33,462 bases of DNA. It comes from Reticulitermes lucifugus (lineage: Eukaryota; Arthropoda; Insecta; Blattodea; Rhinotermitidae). Shown here one piece after another: positions 11,256-22,231 of this stretch (positions within the stretch are counted from its first letter, which is position 1; each line of letters starts with the position of its first letter). The notes under the pieces were generated by a model. The model had not been told where the DNA came from. It worked only from the letters and a program-made list of their open reading frames with translations, and did no database searches. Position numbers and translations under genes: made by a program. The stretch is taken from assembly GCA_026260175.1 (NCBI GenBank), contig JAKCWW010000261.1, forward strand, positions 1 to 33,462, in the 5' to 3' direction.

Positions 11256-11455
11256 CTAAAGGACGCAGTTTCTAAAAAAAAACGTAATCCTTCCAATTCC
11301 AGATCCCCTCCTCGATTGCAAAGCCTTCTTGACACGACTGACCAACTCTAGTGTTACGCTTGCATGGTCACCAAGAGCGCGGCGATGGACATTAGAAAAA
11401 TGTTCCACTTCATTGCTGACAGATTTCGCTACTTCTAGAGCCAAAGAAACTTTCT
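11256..11455 (-). other. Open frame of unclear status, possible old exon
   Basis: On the minus strand an open frame begins right after a TAG at 11456-11454 and runs to 11256. The peptide has balanced composition (for example LALEVAKSVSNEVEHF and LELVSRVKKALQSRR, helix-like with mixed charges). Its G+C is higher than that of the flanks. There is no ATG, and I see no convincing donor site. A family is not recognised. It abuts a SINE, so an unrecognised transposon remnant is as likely as an exon. Confidence 0.22.
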
Positions 11456-11944
11456 ATCATACACACAAATATTTCAAGTATTCTCTCTTGAACATTACCA
11501 GATAACTGAAAGACGTCATTCCAGTAAAGGACAAGCAAAATTTGTCTCCGGTTTTTCATGTCTTCTCGAGTGTTCAGTACGAAGAATGGAAGGCGTTAAA
11601 GCGGAAGAATCTGGGTTTCTTCTTAAGGAAAGTGACAACGTGGCAATGGATTACGTACAGCAGGGTTCACATCAAGAAGGACATGCAGCTAAATAGAATG
11701 GACAGCGACAAAGGAAGGTTATCTCTCTGCGCTGACCAAGAGCCTCTGTTTAGATTTATGTACATTTTAAAAGGGAAATTCGGTACTTGATTATTGTATT
11801 AAGTAATCACTAACATTTTAGTTAAAATTAAACGTAGTTTAAAGTAAATATCCCCAACCTCGCAATAAAATGTTTGGGCAGATCCCGGGTTCGATTGTCG
11901 TTGAACATTTTAAATATTTTCCATAATTTTCATGGTTGTTTTCT
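11456..11944. other. Gene-free DNA
   Basis: An 82-codon frame at 11542-11790 has no recognisable features. A lone B-box-like word (CCCGGGTTCGATTGTC, 11884-11899) may be the remnant of another SINE head. Confidence 0.45.
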
Positions 11945-12020
11945 TGTTCTACGGGCCGGAATGGCGCTTTCGATATAGTGACTGGCTATAGGCTGGATGA
12001 CGGAAGAATCCTGTTTCCGG
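11945..12020 (+). mobile_element. SINE-A fragment (tRNA-like head)
   Basis: The stretch ATAGTGACTGGCTATAGGCTGG ATGACGGAAGAATCCTG (about 11975-12014) aligns with the head of the SINE-A copy at 16.68 kb (TAGTGACTAGGCTATGGGCTGG then ACAACCGATGAATCCTAG). It keeps the A box, the B box is eroded, and no body follows directly. Confidence 0.55.
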
Positions 12021-12539
12021 AATTTCAGCCTAATTTTACTAGGCAACATACATAGGTCCAAGTCATAAAGTTTCCCCCTTTTTTGTTATCTGCAACACTG
12101 CAGACTCCATTTATTAACCCAAGTCCGTACACTTCCCGTATCACTTTCTTCTAAAAATTTTAAATTCATGTTCCTCCTTCAAAGAAAGAGACCACATGTC
12201 AGACCCTACAAAACAAATTACAAAATACACGATTTTTACACTAAATAAAGTAGCGGGAAATTGGCATTCATTTCTGACAGGAGCAGAGTTTTTATTTTTT
12301 TGCGATATTTTGAGTTCTCAGGACGGTGGCTGTGCAATCTGCTATCCTCTGTGATGCGGCGTCTTGTAGTTCTGCAGATGGGAACAGGACTCGTGTCTTG
12401 AACACAGAAGCAATAGAATATTTCCAAAACTTGGTACATAAGTAACACATGGCACGGTGTCTTACTAAGACTACCGTCGTCTCTACAGCGTCCGGACGGG
12501 CATGAGCCTCCCCGTCTCTTATCTAACGGTTACCGGGTA

Positions 12540-12645
12540 ACTTTCTTCAGGAGTGCAGCAGCCAGTGTGTAAGGCTCACAAACCACGTCCTTCTAATTCC
12601 GAGGTTAAGAATACGTGGAGCTCTGCTTCCACACCACACACATAT
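12540..12645 (+). mobile_element. SINE-A fragment (body)
   Basis: The order GGCTCACAAACCACGTCC, TCTAATTCCGAGGTTAAG, ACGTGGAGCTCTGCTTCCAC resembles the SINE-A body as read from the copy at 15.7 kb (CTGGTCACTCACCTCCACCTAGTGCCGAG...). It may belong to the same original insertion as the head at 11.95 kb, split by later sequence, but that is inference. Confidence 0.5.
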
Positions 12646-13980
12646 ATCCATAGCGTAGTGCTTGTTCAAAGACATTAAAAATGTATTATTTTAACTAAAA
12701 TTATGTGAATAGTCTTCCATCTTGTATGGTACGTTACTACGTAATATTTGCGTATTATGAGCCCAGATACACAGTGTCATAGACATGCTGATGGTTCTAA
12801 AGTTGTCTGAGACTCCAGGTCTTTCTGTTGAAGCGCTAGAAGCAACAAAAGCGACAAGTATTGTCACCTGGGCAACAGCCAAATCACATACAATGAAGCG
12901 ACATATTAGTCTCGTTTCTGGAACGGATAGGAAATTTGAAGAAACTTGCGGGTTTAGACGACAATGTCCAGCCGCCTTTTCTTGTTCTGTAAGAAAGACC
13001 TATGAGATATCTGTAAGAGTGTTATCGGCACTTTCGTCCCTGTAGTTCCACATGAGTGGAGTTCAGAAGGTGTGGGGAATTCATAGGACAGGAGCTATAT
13101 ACCTCCTATTTCTTTCAAATGCACTTAATTAGGCAAGTATAGATAGGGGTTTTATCAATTACGCACACAATAAATATTTACGTCCCCTCGCATTCTTAAT
13201 CTCGCTAGATGTCAGACATCTGTCCGGCCATCTTAGTAGCAGGGGAAGAGCACACAGTGTCTATCAAACAGAAAGCTGGGTGCGTTCAAGAGCCGATGTG
13301 GACGTGATAAACAAGTGAAAAATTTATGCTCCAACCGAGAAATGAACACGGACTTCTAGCTTCTAGCCAGTCCTTATATTGACTTAGATCACTTAGTTTT
13401 TTTATTTGTTTTACAATGATTTTGAAAGCTTTAACTGTGGCGCGGTGACTTTAGAATTATAAATTAAAACGGATATTGAGGGTAGTGATACCGGCTCAAT
13501 TCTAAGTCTTACCACCCCTCTTGTAAGTTTTAAAATAAAAATGTTTCTCTTATAACTCCAAACGAAATTATTTCTGATCTATCTCCATATCAAATTCCAC
13601 ATCCACGGTCGCAACAATTATTAAATTATTACTGTCAAATTGTATGACTCATACAGACATAAATATGGCAGTGTATTAATACACAAAACTACAGAATAAT
13701 GATATCCCGACAGGGTCGAAATATGTAGCACTTACATAAAAGAATTTGATTTTTGTCATAAAATAGTTGCGTTGGACTGTATTATACATAATATTGACAG
13801 CTGAATAATAATATGAGTTACAGCTTCAGTTTTAGATTTTAATAGTTTGTTTTGTAGAAAGTCTCATAAGTATAGTTAGATCGATTGTAATTCCCTCAGT
13901 CAATTATCTTGAGGTCAAAAATGCTTGAAATTAGTCTTATATTTCTATTACGCCTTTTCCTAGGTGGCAGTCGTTCATCG
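12646..13980. other. Gene-free AT-rich DNA
   Basis: An 86-codon frame at 12785-13045 (+) and its antisense partner show no domain or splice context. No repeat is recognised. Confidence 0.55.
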
Positions 13981-13984
13981 CCTA

Positions 13985-14330
13985 CCAAGTAGGTAGGTAG
14001 GTACGCTACGGACTTGTGCCTGCCGAGCACCCAGTTACAGTATCAGCCCAGCTGCCGGCTACGCAGACTCAGTTTCGTGCAGTCCTTCAGAATTCCCTTA
14101 CCGACCTGGTACCACCAATTAGGATACAACCTTTCCAGGCACGTTCACATAGTCGCGAAAGGAGCCTATTAGATTTGTCTGCCCGTCCGTCTGTCCGCAT
14201 GTATCAGCGTGGCTTGACTGGACGGATTTCCGTGAAATTTGATATTGGTGACTGGCATGAAAATCTGTCGAGAAATTCCAAATGTGGCTGGAATCAGGCA
14301 AAAATATGTCACTTTACATGAAGACCTAAG
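13985..14330 (+). repeat. Microsatellite-containing interspersed repeat
   Basis: Starts with a GTAG tetranucleotide array (about 13987-14003), then a G+C-richer stretch, then a CTGTC/CCGTC array (about 14178-14200). The array is followed by GGACGGATTTCCGTGAAATT. The arrangement of a CTGTCTGTC-like array followed by a TTTCCGTGAAATTTG word is typical of degenerate insect interspersed repeats. A 101-codon frame across it is unlikely to be a gene. The repeat class is not known. Confidence 0.4.
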
Positions 14331-14800
14331 TAAGAGTAGGTTTTGTTGTTGTGGGCAACATTATATTGCCATAAAAGCGTTCTCTTCTATCGGCCTGTTG
14401 GAATAACCGATGGAGGAATAAATATTAAGCGAACGCGCCACAGTGTTACGTTATACGTACATTTCCTATCTTGTTCTTATGTCACATTTAGTGTATTACC
14501 ATTCACGTTCAGCTTTGCAACTCGTCATTGCTACAAGATTTATATAGTTGGGTAATGTCGTTAAATAATGTAGGAACTTTACCCATTGCTCTTACTAATT
14601 TCAAGGCTAGACCATCGGATATGTTCAGGTTCAGAAACTCAGTAAGGCGTCCTCAGACTCCTCTGTGTGTCCATGCTATTGGTTTATGCAGGACTAGCGC
14701 ACTGTTTGTAAAATTTGGTACTGAACATGCAAGTTACATACTTGGTCCATGGGTCTACTTACTGAGTCTTATATCACCATCTTTCAGACTCTGAATGCAG
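14331..14800. other. Gene-free DNA
   Basis: Two short overlapping frames (14343-14555, 14528-14794) with no recognisable features. Nothing else seen. Confidence 0.5.
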
Positions 14801-14804
14801 AAAT

Positions 14805-15125
14805 GTGCGCGTAAGCACATAGAAAATAGAGGAGAAGTAAAAGGACGAGGAAAATAAGGAGGAGAATGATATAAAGGAAGAAAAAGAGCCGAAAGCTGGG
14901 GGAGAAATATTCGAGTGAAGTAAGACTGAGGTAAAAATAGAAAGGAAGTAGGAAGGAGAAGGAAGAAGACGAAGAAGAAGAGGAGCGAAATATGCAAGTA
15001 ATGTAGGAGGATATGAGAGCAGAGAAAGAAAACTAGAAGCACCAAAACAAGAACAAGGAGAAAATAAGAATAGAAGAATAAAGTGAAGAATAAGGACATG
15101 AGGAAAATGAAAAACGAGGATACGA
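14805..15125 (+). repeat. Long purine-rich tract
   Basis: About 300 bases composed almost entirely of A and G on the plus strand, built from GAAGAA, GGAGAA, AAGGAGG and AAATAAGG words with scattered pyrimidines. On the minus strand it keeps two frames open for over 110 codons; they give low-complexity F/L/S peptides, a consequence of the skew and not a gene. It is probably a strongly diverged GA-type microsatellite or an expanded repeat tail. Confidence 0.8.
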
Positions 15126-15254
15126 TAAGGAAACGTATTGTGTTCAGTGACCTTCATACTTGTTTTTAAAAGAAAATAACTATAACTATAAGGAAAACTT
15201 AGCTATTTACTTCCTTAAAAGTAAAAAGAAGAAAGGTTTATGAGATCACCATTC

Positions 15255-15545
15255 TGTGTGCGTGTGTGTGTGTGTTCGCGTATAGTAAGTGAGCGAGCGG
15301 TGTGTGGTCTGTTTCCTTCCATTTTAACTTTTAAAGCAATCGATTTTTACGAAACCTGGTACGAGAGTTCTGCCATTAGAATCCACCCCAAAGCACAATT
15401 CCTCATTTCCTACAATTAGCAATAACAACACGGTTGACGCACGAATTTGCGGGATGGTAAAGAAAATGCCGCTACTTACTTCAGGGATTTGAAATTCTGT
15501 ATGGTAATATAACTTGAAAAATCATCCAAATTTAGGTAAGGCAAT
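15255..15545 (+). repeat. GT microsatellite with probable repeat body
   Basis: A (GT)n patch (15257-15275) is followed by a stretch with GATTTTTACGAAACCTGGTA and CGAGAGTTCTGCC. This has the same general layout (short array, then a TTTxACGAAA word) as the repeat at 14.2 kb. The similar word ATATTTGGTACGAAAAGT recurs at about 15643-15660. The class is unknown. Confidence 0.35.
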
Positions 15546-15711
15546 ATTTTGTAGAATGCAAAATAATGTCGTCGGTTGTGAAAATTTGTTTCATCTTTCT
15601 CTTTGACAATTGTGACTAATGAACCGTTCGGTTTATATAGCTGATATTTGGTACGAAAAGTATACCACGAACATATCTACACATAACACGACAGGGTAGT
15701 TATAATGTGGG

Positions 15712-15985
15712 CGCCATGCAGGTGCATGGGCCACCAGAAAAAAAATCTCCAATCATGAATAATCTCGGCACTAGGTGGAGGTGAGTGACCAGCTTCACGA
15801 AGTGGCTTCTTTATCCCGGACAAAGTACCCACTGTAAGCACTGAACAGAATGTTGCGTGGGCTCCACTCCCGTCGGGGTGCTTTGAAGTCCCGATAAACC
15901 TCTTGTCCCTGCCGGGAATTCGTCGATTACCGAGCCTATAGCCTGGTTACTATACCGACCAAACAATTGCGGCTCCACCTACACA
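15712..15985 (-). mobile_element. SINE-A, near full length
   Basis: Minus strand: tRNA-like head GGTCGGTATAGTAACCAGG and CTATAGGCTCGG (about 15961-15930) with a B-box remnant GACGAATTCCCGG (about 15926-15914). The body then contains TTCTGTTCAGTGCTTACAG, CCGGGATAAAGAAGCCAC and CTAGTGCCGAG, followed by a T-rich patch and a 3' part ending CTGCATGGCGC. The total is about 270 bases. It is the most complete SINE-A copy here and links the head-only and body-only fragments into one family. Confidence 0.75.
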
Positions 15986-16660
15986 TAATATGTAAAACAC
16001 TGGTTGTAAGAAAAACATTAAAAACTGACTAAAACGCCTAACTTTAAGTTTATATAATTTACGACAAATTTAACATAATTTGTGTCAGGTGACAAGTTCT
16101 TCTTAAAAATAGAATAAACCCACAATAATAATTTGGGTAATAGAGCTATCAGTCAAGAAATATATGCAACAAGTAAGCTTTATGGGATCTGCTTATTCCT
16201 GACGAAGCGTTTCCGAAAGGGATACTTATTGTTTGGACATACGTGTACACAGTTTTGTGTGTGTGATTCTTGAAGCGCTCTTGCATTAAGAACGAATGTC
16301 CACGCGGAGACAGACCAGCGTCTCGAATTGGGGGAAATTGTCAATAGAACAACGGTGAGCGAGTTGGAACGAATCACGACACCAGAATTACCGAGAACTC
16401 GATGCAAGATTTGGAAAGGAGAAGTTAAAAAAGCTCCTGTTTATACACGGTTTTTTGATAACAATAAACATCGGGTCTGGGTAACGGTGAGGACTCGGAG
16501 AGGCGACAATAAGGTGTTTACAAGCGTTCTTACCTTGTCACACTACTGCTAATTACAGTCCATTTAATTTAGAAATATTAAAGTCCAAAACATAAAAGAA
16601 TATTTGAAAAATGTTATATAGTAGGAGTTTTAAATGCACTTCCTTGAACCAAAGTTAAAT
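15986..16660. other. Gene-free AT-rich DNA
   Basis: Short antiparallel frames at 16180-16407 (-) and 16328-16552 (+) overlap each other; neither has a recognisable motif. No RNA gene seen. Confidence 0.5.
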
Positions 16661-16667
16661 TGGAGCC

Positions 16668-16885
16668 TGGGTACCTTAGTTGGCATAGTGACTAGGCTAT
16701 GGGCTGGACAACCGATGAATCCTAGTTCGATTCGTGACAGGGGAACAGGTCTTTCTTTTCTCCAAGGCATCCAAACCGAATCTACGGTCCACCCAGCCTG
16801 CTGTTCGTTGGGAACCTGGGTCTCTTTCTGAGGAGGTGAAACCACTGAGGCGTGAAGATGACCAATTACCTCCTCCACTGCCCAA
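16668..16885 (+). mobile_element. SINE-A, 5' head and partial body
   Basis: A box TGGCATAGTGACTAGG (16681-16696) and B box AGTTCGATTCG (16724-16734) at tRNA-like spacing, then a body ending GAGGCGTGAAGATGACCAATT and ACCTCCTCCACTGCCC. Alignment by eye to the minus-strand copy at 15.7 kb gives the same order of blocks, with the 3' part missing. The 163-codon minus frame 17188-16697, the longest in the window, runs through this SINE and the next one; it is a chance frame. Confidence 0.75.
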
Positions 16886-16974
16886 ATTAAGAATGATTAA
16901 AAGGGCGCTATTTAAGGAAGCTGTCAATTTCAAAATTATACGTAGTCGGTGATAGATAAATGATTGGTTATGAA

Positions 16975-17122
16975 GCACTGCTGGAATAATGCTGGCAGGA
17001 AAAAACCGAAGTACTCGGAAGTACTCGGAGGAAACAAATCCCACATAAAGTGGCCTGCGATCGAAACCGGAGCTCTGTGGTGACAGGCCGGCTTCTAACC
17101 ACCTGAGCCATAGTACGAGCCA
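16975..17122 (-). mobile_element. tRNA-derived SINE (SINE-D)
   Basis: Minus strand: A box TGGCTCAGGTGGTTAGAAG (17110-17092) and B box GGTTTCGATCGC (17068-17057). The body holds GTGGGATTTGTTTCCTCC, then a tandem duplicated decamer (CGAGTACTTC twice, 17030-17007). Its head is a third type, different from SINE-A and from the SINE at 11 kb. It faces the next SINE head to head with about 45 bases between. Confidence 0.75.
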
Positions 17123-17162
17123 GAATAAGTGGAGTTTTACCTCTACAATTTTATTTAATTTA

Positions 17163-17425
17163 CACGGCGGCGCAGTTTGTTGAGGCATTGCACTATACCG
17201 TAAGGTAGCAGGTTAGATTCCCAATGGTGTTATTGGAATTTTTCATTGACCTAATCCTTCCGGGTCCTGGGGTTGACTCAGCCTCTAACAGAAATGAGGC
17301 GCCCCGTGCATAGGGCCGATAGTCTTACCACCTTCATGTGCCGATTGTCTAGAAATCTGTGAGCCTCAATCTCCTGGAACCCTCAGGGTCTATCCAGGAT
17401 TCTTCAGGGATTGCTTTACCTGTTT
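17163..17425 (+). mobile_element. tRNA-derived SINE (SINE-E), long
   Basis: A-box region CGGCGCAGTTTGTTGAGGC (17168-17186), B box GGTTAGATTCCC (17211-17222). A body of about 200 bases follows, with GACCTAATCCTTCCGGGTCC, TGGGGTTGACTCAGCCTC and CTCCTGGAACCCTCAGGGTC. No A-rich tail is obvious; it ends in a T-rich patch. No coding frame of note crosses it. Confidence 0.72.
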
Positions 17426-17860
17426 GCTTCTGTTATTTTCAAGAAGCTGTTTTAGATGTTAAATACTGAGACAGAAATATAAAATTTGTTGTGTTCTGCA
17501 AAACCGTGTATTCTGATAGGTTAGTACCAAGCTACTGAGGACACATAGTGTATTTAAATTCTACCCTGAAGACGAAAGCGACAGTTTCATTAGAAACTTT
17601 GACAACCATCTAACAGACTACAAGGTATCACAACCCAAAAGATGATATTATGAATCTTCAGAGCCATAGAAAACTTAAATCACATACACGGATATTACTA
17701 GTACTTCCTGTCAGACAGTACGACATTCATGTTTGAATGTGCAATACTTAAAACTACATCTCAGACATTTTATTTCCGCCCTGCACAACGGAATAAACAA
17801 CAATTCGGGATTTTCGAGATTCTGACACCGGTGGTGGTGAAGATTCAGTTCCACTGAAAT
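17426..17860. other. Gene-free AT-rich DNA
   Basis: No frame or repeat that I can support. Confidence 0.55.
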
Positions 17861-17861
17861 C

Positions 17862-17940
17862 TTACTCCCAGTCGACAGGGTGTAACATCCCAGAGAACTT
17901 CAATATTCAAATAATATGTACTTGGTCAATAATTGGTCAT
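17862..17940 (+). mobile_element. GTTTCGG-family fragment (copy 4, right end)
   Basis: CCCAGTCGACAGGGTGTAACA then TCCCAGAGAACTTCAATATTCA matches the right terminus of the family. CCCAGTCGACAGG also occurs, reverse-complemented, in copy 2 (CCTGTCGACTGGG, 7778-7790), and GTGTAACATCC is shared with the right end of copy 2. The central GAAAC stem is not recognisable upstream. Confidence 0.65.
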
Positions 17941-20900
17941 ATCGTGCAGTACAACCACAAGTTTCAGCACCACTTATAAAGCCAAATTAATGTACGTACT
18001 TCGCTCCGCAAAGTATTTGTCTACCATTTATCTCACATCCTAATCTCTCAACCAAAGACCCCTTTCCAATACATTTAAAAAAAATATCTGTATACATGTT
18101 TCTCCACAGTCCGATTCACCGGTTTTCTGTCTGTTGCTGACAAACGTGTAACAACATAGTTGTGTTGTATGCATGATGAAACGAATGAGAGGTAAAAAAA
18201 TAATGAAAAATTAGGATGTGACCCATACTCATTCTGATCACAGAGGATTTTATTTTTGTTCACCCGGTCGAAGAGGTTCAGAGCACAAATTTCTGTGCTT
18301 CGGTTACATTCCTCATTTTGAGTTGATGCTAACAAGGCTTGTTTTTATATCGCCACTCAAGAATAAAAACTGCTGCATCTAACTGACCCCCAGCGAGTTC
18401 TTTCCAACTTTCATTTAGTTATGGAACATTTCCTCATGATTTAATTCCTTTAATAGACTCAAGAAACAAAGGAATAGCCAGAACCAGTGGGAGATATCAA
18501 AATTGATACTAAAGTTCCCTTACAATAGTCAAGTTATTTCAATTGAAAGCAACACGAAATTTGATATAATTCACTATATTGTAGAGAGAGTATTACTCAA
18601 GTTAAACTATTTTACTCACACGGCAAGGAAATCGACTTAAGCATTTGAAGCATAAAATGCGTCTACATATTACATAACATTTCAGTTCATACCTCACAGA
18701 AAACAAAATACATTTCAATTAAAAAGTAAAATCCGATCACTTCTCTTCGCAGATGCAATCCCTGTTTATTCTGAAAATCACACGACACATGTGATTATAC
18801 CCTCTGGAATAATGAAACGCTTCTGAATGTTAGAAAAAAGTGGTAAGTAGAGAAATCAGTTTCCTTCAAAGGCTGATCTGAGTATAAGAATGAGTTAATA
18901 CATAAAAAGAACGTTTTTAGGAAAGAATGTTTGATACCGTATTCAACTGCAGAAGAGAAAAAGAATATTTACTGTAATAGGAAAAACATAAAACACAAAT
19001 TTCGATAGCTTTCTACGATCGCGAGATTTTTCATTTGCTAATTCGGTATTTTTTTTTTGCTTAAAAGAAACGAAGAATATCATCAAGTGCTTTGGGTTAT
19101 CAAAAATATAGCAAATATGTTTTCAAACAGTTATAATGCAAGAATATTAAAAGCGCAAGTTGGCGTGTACTAACTATATTTGTAAGCACACAAGATTAAA
19201 AATGTACAGATTTAATATAAATAAAGTTACAAAATTAATTATCAGGCTAAAAATATCCCATAATTAGAATGTCCGGAGAACATATACTCAATAATAAAAG
19301 AGGCACAGCAAGGTACTGCAGATTCTAAGCAATAAAACATAATATCAAAAGAAAGTTAAATAGTAAGTAAACAGGAGACAGGAAGATGCAGATATCTGAA
19401 GTGAATGTTTAGTAATAACCCAAAATCAACCTATTCTAACCTCTTTTTGAATATAATTTCACAATGAAGTTAATAACTTGATTTGACCGTTTCTAACATA
19501 AACTAATTCCACTATTCCGTGTCTAAAATAATTAGGTGTAACTATTTTCTAACGAAGACATATTTTCCTATTACACATCGGACTTGCAACGGTGGCTACT
19601 GCTGCAAATTTGTTTTACGTATTTTAAAATATCCTGCATTATACATAACCGGTGTTTCATTCCAGACAGGGACAATATTCTCCTGTTGGAACATTATAGG
19701 CTGGAAGTCCACCCATCCTCCTATATTATTGTTAAAAATGACTAGTCACCTGGAACTAAGCAGCCGAAGGGTAAATACTAAATCCATTTACCCAGTGTTA
19801 GGTTTCAAAAAATCAAAGGGCTTTACTGCCACTTTTCTCTACACATTCGTAATTTAGTATCTACCTACAGAACAAATCTGCATCTATTTTACAATGTTTA
19901 CAACATATTTTAACATGGTCTAATATATTACCTTGCCATATCGTTTTGCCGTTAACCACGGTCATCATTTTTAGGCACAGATATTCCAGTTATGTCATGT
20001 CCTTGATGCCATAAAATGGCGGATCTTCTGAGTTCACCCACTTTACAAATCTGCATGGATATTTGTTTCTGCCACACAACCGAATGCACGATTAAGAGTT
20101 TGGTAGTTTAGGTGTAAAACGGTAGAAACCGTCACTAATGCTGGCATGGGGTAAATCTATTTCTGGGAAATAGAAATCAGCGATCCACAAAACCACAATG
20201 GTTTGTTTGTAGAATCAAGAGGGCTTTAGAAAGATTCGTGAAGTTTACCCCACACTCGACACTTAATGGCGCGCAATAGGGATGTCCAAGAACAGGATAA
20301 GGCAGCCAGTATCAGCCTATGAAAGAATCAACAGATTTTTCTGTTAAACTATTAACAATGCAAAAGTGGAACAAAAGAAATTTGGATGTACCTAAAACGG
20401 AATCATGAAGTAAATGAAGACGAGGTATATAAAAAAATGACAAAGAAAGTTACGCGTTAAATAAAAACAAAAAAAAACGGACAATTTTCGACAAGACAAA
20501 TTTGGTCTTCTCAGATGTGACAACGTGTCGCTGGGTGAGGCGTTCCTGATCCAACGACACAGCATCGCACGAGACCTGAGACCTCTGAAACACTTCTGTG
20601 AAAACCTGAAGTCCCGCAATATTCTACAAATACGACAAGAAGGTGCAGTCGCAGAAATGTCTGCATGAAAAGGCTCGATATCAAAAGTAAGAACCAAAAT
20701 AAACATAAAACTAATTGTTTTCATACTAGGGCCACAGACTTAATTCCTAAATTAGTAAGACGTGGATTAAATCCAACTAGATCTCTTTACAAAGCTTTTT
20801 AAAATGGAGTCTATAAGTTATGGAGCGTTAATGAAATGGACCTAGTGAAGGTGGCACTGAAAACGGCGAAGTAAACGAAATGAGATATTACATAAAAGTG

Positions 20901-20950
20901 CTTAATAAACCTTGAAAAGTATAATGAAGGAATTCTCACTTCCACAATAT
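17941..20950. other. Featureless AT-rich DNA
   Basis: Three kilobases with no repeat I recognise and no credible gene. Frames at 18075-18335 (-), 19519-19857 (+) and 20392-20724 (-) lack domains, start context and splice signals that I would trust. This is the longest stretch of the window without an identifiable mobile element. Confidence 0.5.
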
Positions 20951-20954
20951 ATAT

Positions 20955-21216
20955 TTCATGTATATTTTTTTTTCTATGGCTCGACAGCCCTATATGGGCC
21001 TGGGCCTCCTCGTTTCGTCGAGGNNNNNNNNNNNNNNNNNNNNNNNNNNNNNNNNNNNNNNNNNNNNNNNNNNNNNNNNNNNNNNNNNNNNNNNNNNNNN
21101 NNNNNNNNNNNNNNNNNNNNNNNNNNNNNNNNNNNNNNNNCACGATCCTAGTAAGCGAGCGGCCGAAGACCCACGCCTTAGACCGCATGGCCACTGGGAT
21201 CGGTTACTTCATGTAT
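20955..21216 (-). mobile_element. SINE-F with target-site duplications, gap inside
   Basis: Minus strand: A box TGGCCATGCGGTCTAAGG (21193-21176) begins the element. The 3' part reads GGCCCAGGCCCATATAGGGC then TGTCGAGCCATAG and an A tail (plus-strand T run at 20965-20973). The nonamer TTCATGTAT flanks both sides (20955-20963 and 21208-21216), a classic target-site duplication. The B box and most of the body are lost in a run of N. The head is about 90 percent identical to the SINE at the window end. Confidence 0.85.
21024..21140. other. Assembly gap (117 N)
   Basis: A run of 117 N lies inside SINE-F. Both flanks belong to the same element, so the missing part is most likely SINE body. The three open frames that cross the gap have no meaning. 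Confidence 0.97.
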
Positions 21217-22125
21217 TATATATATATATATAGCCTACACACAATTATTACTAAAAATAAATTCAAATTCTTTAGATCTCTAATTGCTTTCACAAAATCT
21301 TCATATTCGGCTCACTTTGTCACTATTTTGTTTCCGTATGTGCTACGTTTGTGATGCAATTAGTATTCGTACCGAGTTCCAGCTCACAATGATTTTTTAA
21401 AATATGTACTGTTTGGAGAATTTGCTGAAATTACGTACCGGCCCGCAAAATCAAATGTTTGACAAAGAGTGCCTTAGCTTCGTAAAGTAAAATCTATACG
21501 ACTGGAACCACACACAAACACACACAGACACACACAGACATTTAAGCCTATGCATACGAGCATACAAACTTACATATAATATTTAGGCTACAATAATAAA
21601 TAAGAGAGTGCTTGCAGTTGAGGAATGTATATCCCTGCTTTACTGCCTAAAAGCCACGTTTCAAAAATCAAAGAGCAGAAGACGACCGACCACAAATAGA
21701 GTAAGAAACTGAAGACTTTTTGTGGGTAACTACTGACTGCAACACCCGGGGCTGCCGACAATAAAACCCAGTCGAAGGTAATCGCCCCCAGGCGGCAATA
21801 GGCAGGTGCTGTGTAACAAAACCGCTAAAATGTCGTTCTATTTCCCCACTATTACAGAAAAACGACATTTAAAACTCTTGCACATATTAAGAGAATAATT
21901 TAAAATTCTACGGAAATATGGAGAAAACTATAAATCTGATTTGTTAACTATTACTCTCATACAGACGACAAAATTTACTCTCGGTCAGAGTAAGAACTTT
22001 CATGATTTTTGTTCTCTAAACGTATTTTGCTTATTTAATATCTCCAGTGTTTTCGTCTTTCACAGAGGATTTATAAAGTATATCTAACTGCATAACTAAT
22101 TAACCAACAAATTAACTAACTAACT
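21217..22125. other. Gene-free DNA with small microsatellites
   Basis: Contains (AT)n at about 21216-21232, a CACA-rich patch at about 21511-21541 and an AACT tetranucleotide patch at about 22105-22128. No gene. Confidence 0.6.
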
Positions 22126-22130
22126 AATAA

Positions 22131-22231
22131 CTACTCTGAGCACAGTCCTTGAGATACTTATAATCTCTGAACTTGTTACGGAATTTCCGCTGTTTTCGGA
22201 ACCAGCACCATAATTTTCGTGCTCAGAGTAG
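22131..22231. repeat. Short element with 13-bp perfect terminal inverted repeats
   Basis: CTACTCTGAGCAC at 22131-22143 is the exact reverse complement of GTGCTCAGAGTAG at 22219-22231. The 75 bases between do not fold on themselves in an obvious way. The whole is 101 bases. It may be a tiny MITE; no clear flanking duplication is seen. Chance is possible for a single 13-mer, though unlikely at this distance. Confidence 0.5.

Noticed and set aside
14755..15157. Two overlapping minus-strand frames of 114 and 127 codons with a hydrophobic F/L/S peptide resembling membrane segments
   Set aside because: They are the complement of a near-pure purine tract, which lacks stops and codes for F, L, S and P by composition alone.
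16697..17188. 163-codon minus-strand open frame, the longest in the window
   Set aside because: It spans two unrelated SINEs and the gap between them; the peptide pieces such as AGLSPQSSGFDRRPLYVGFV are translations of SINE body and B-box DNA.
20811..21233. Frames crossing the run of N
   Set aside because: The middle of each is unknown sequence and the ends are SINE DNA.
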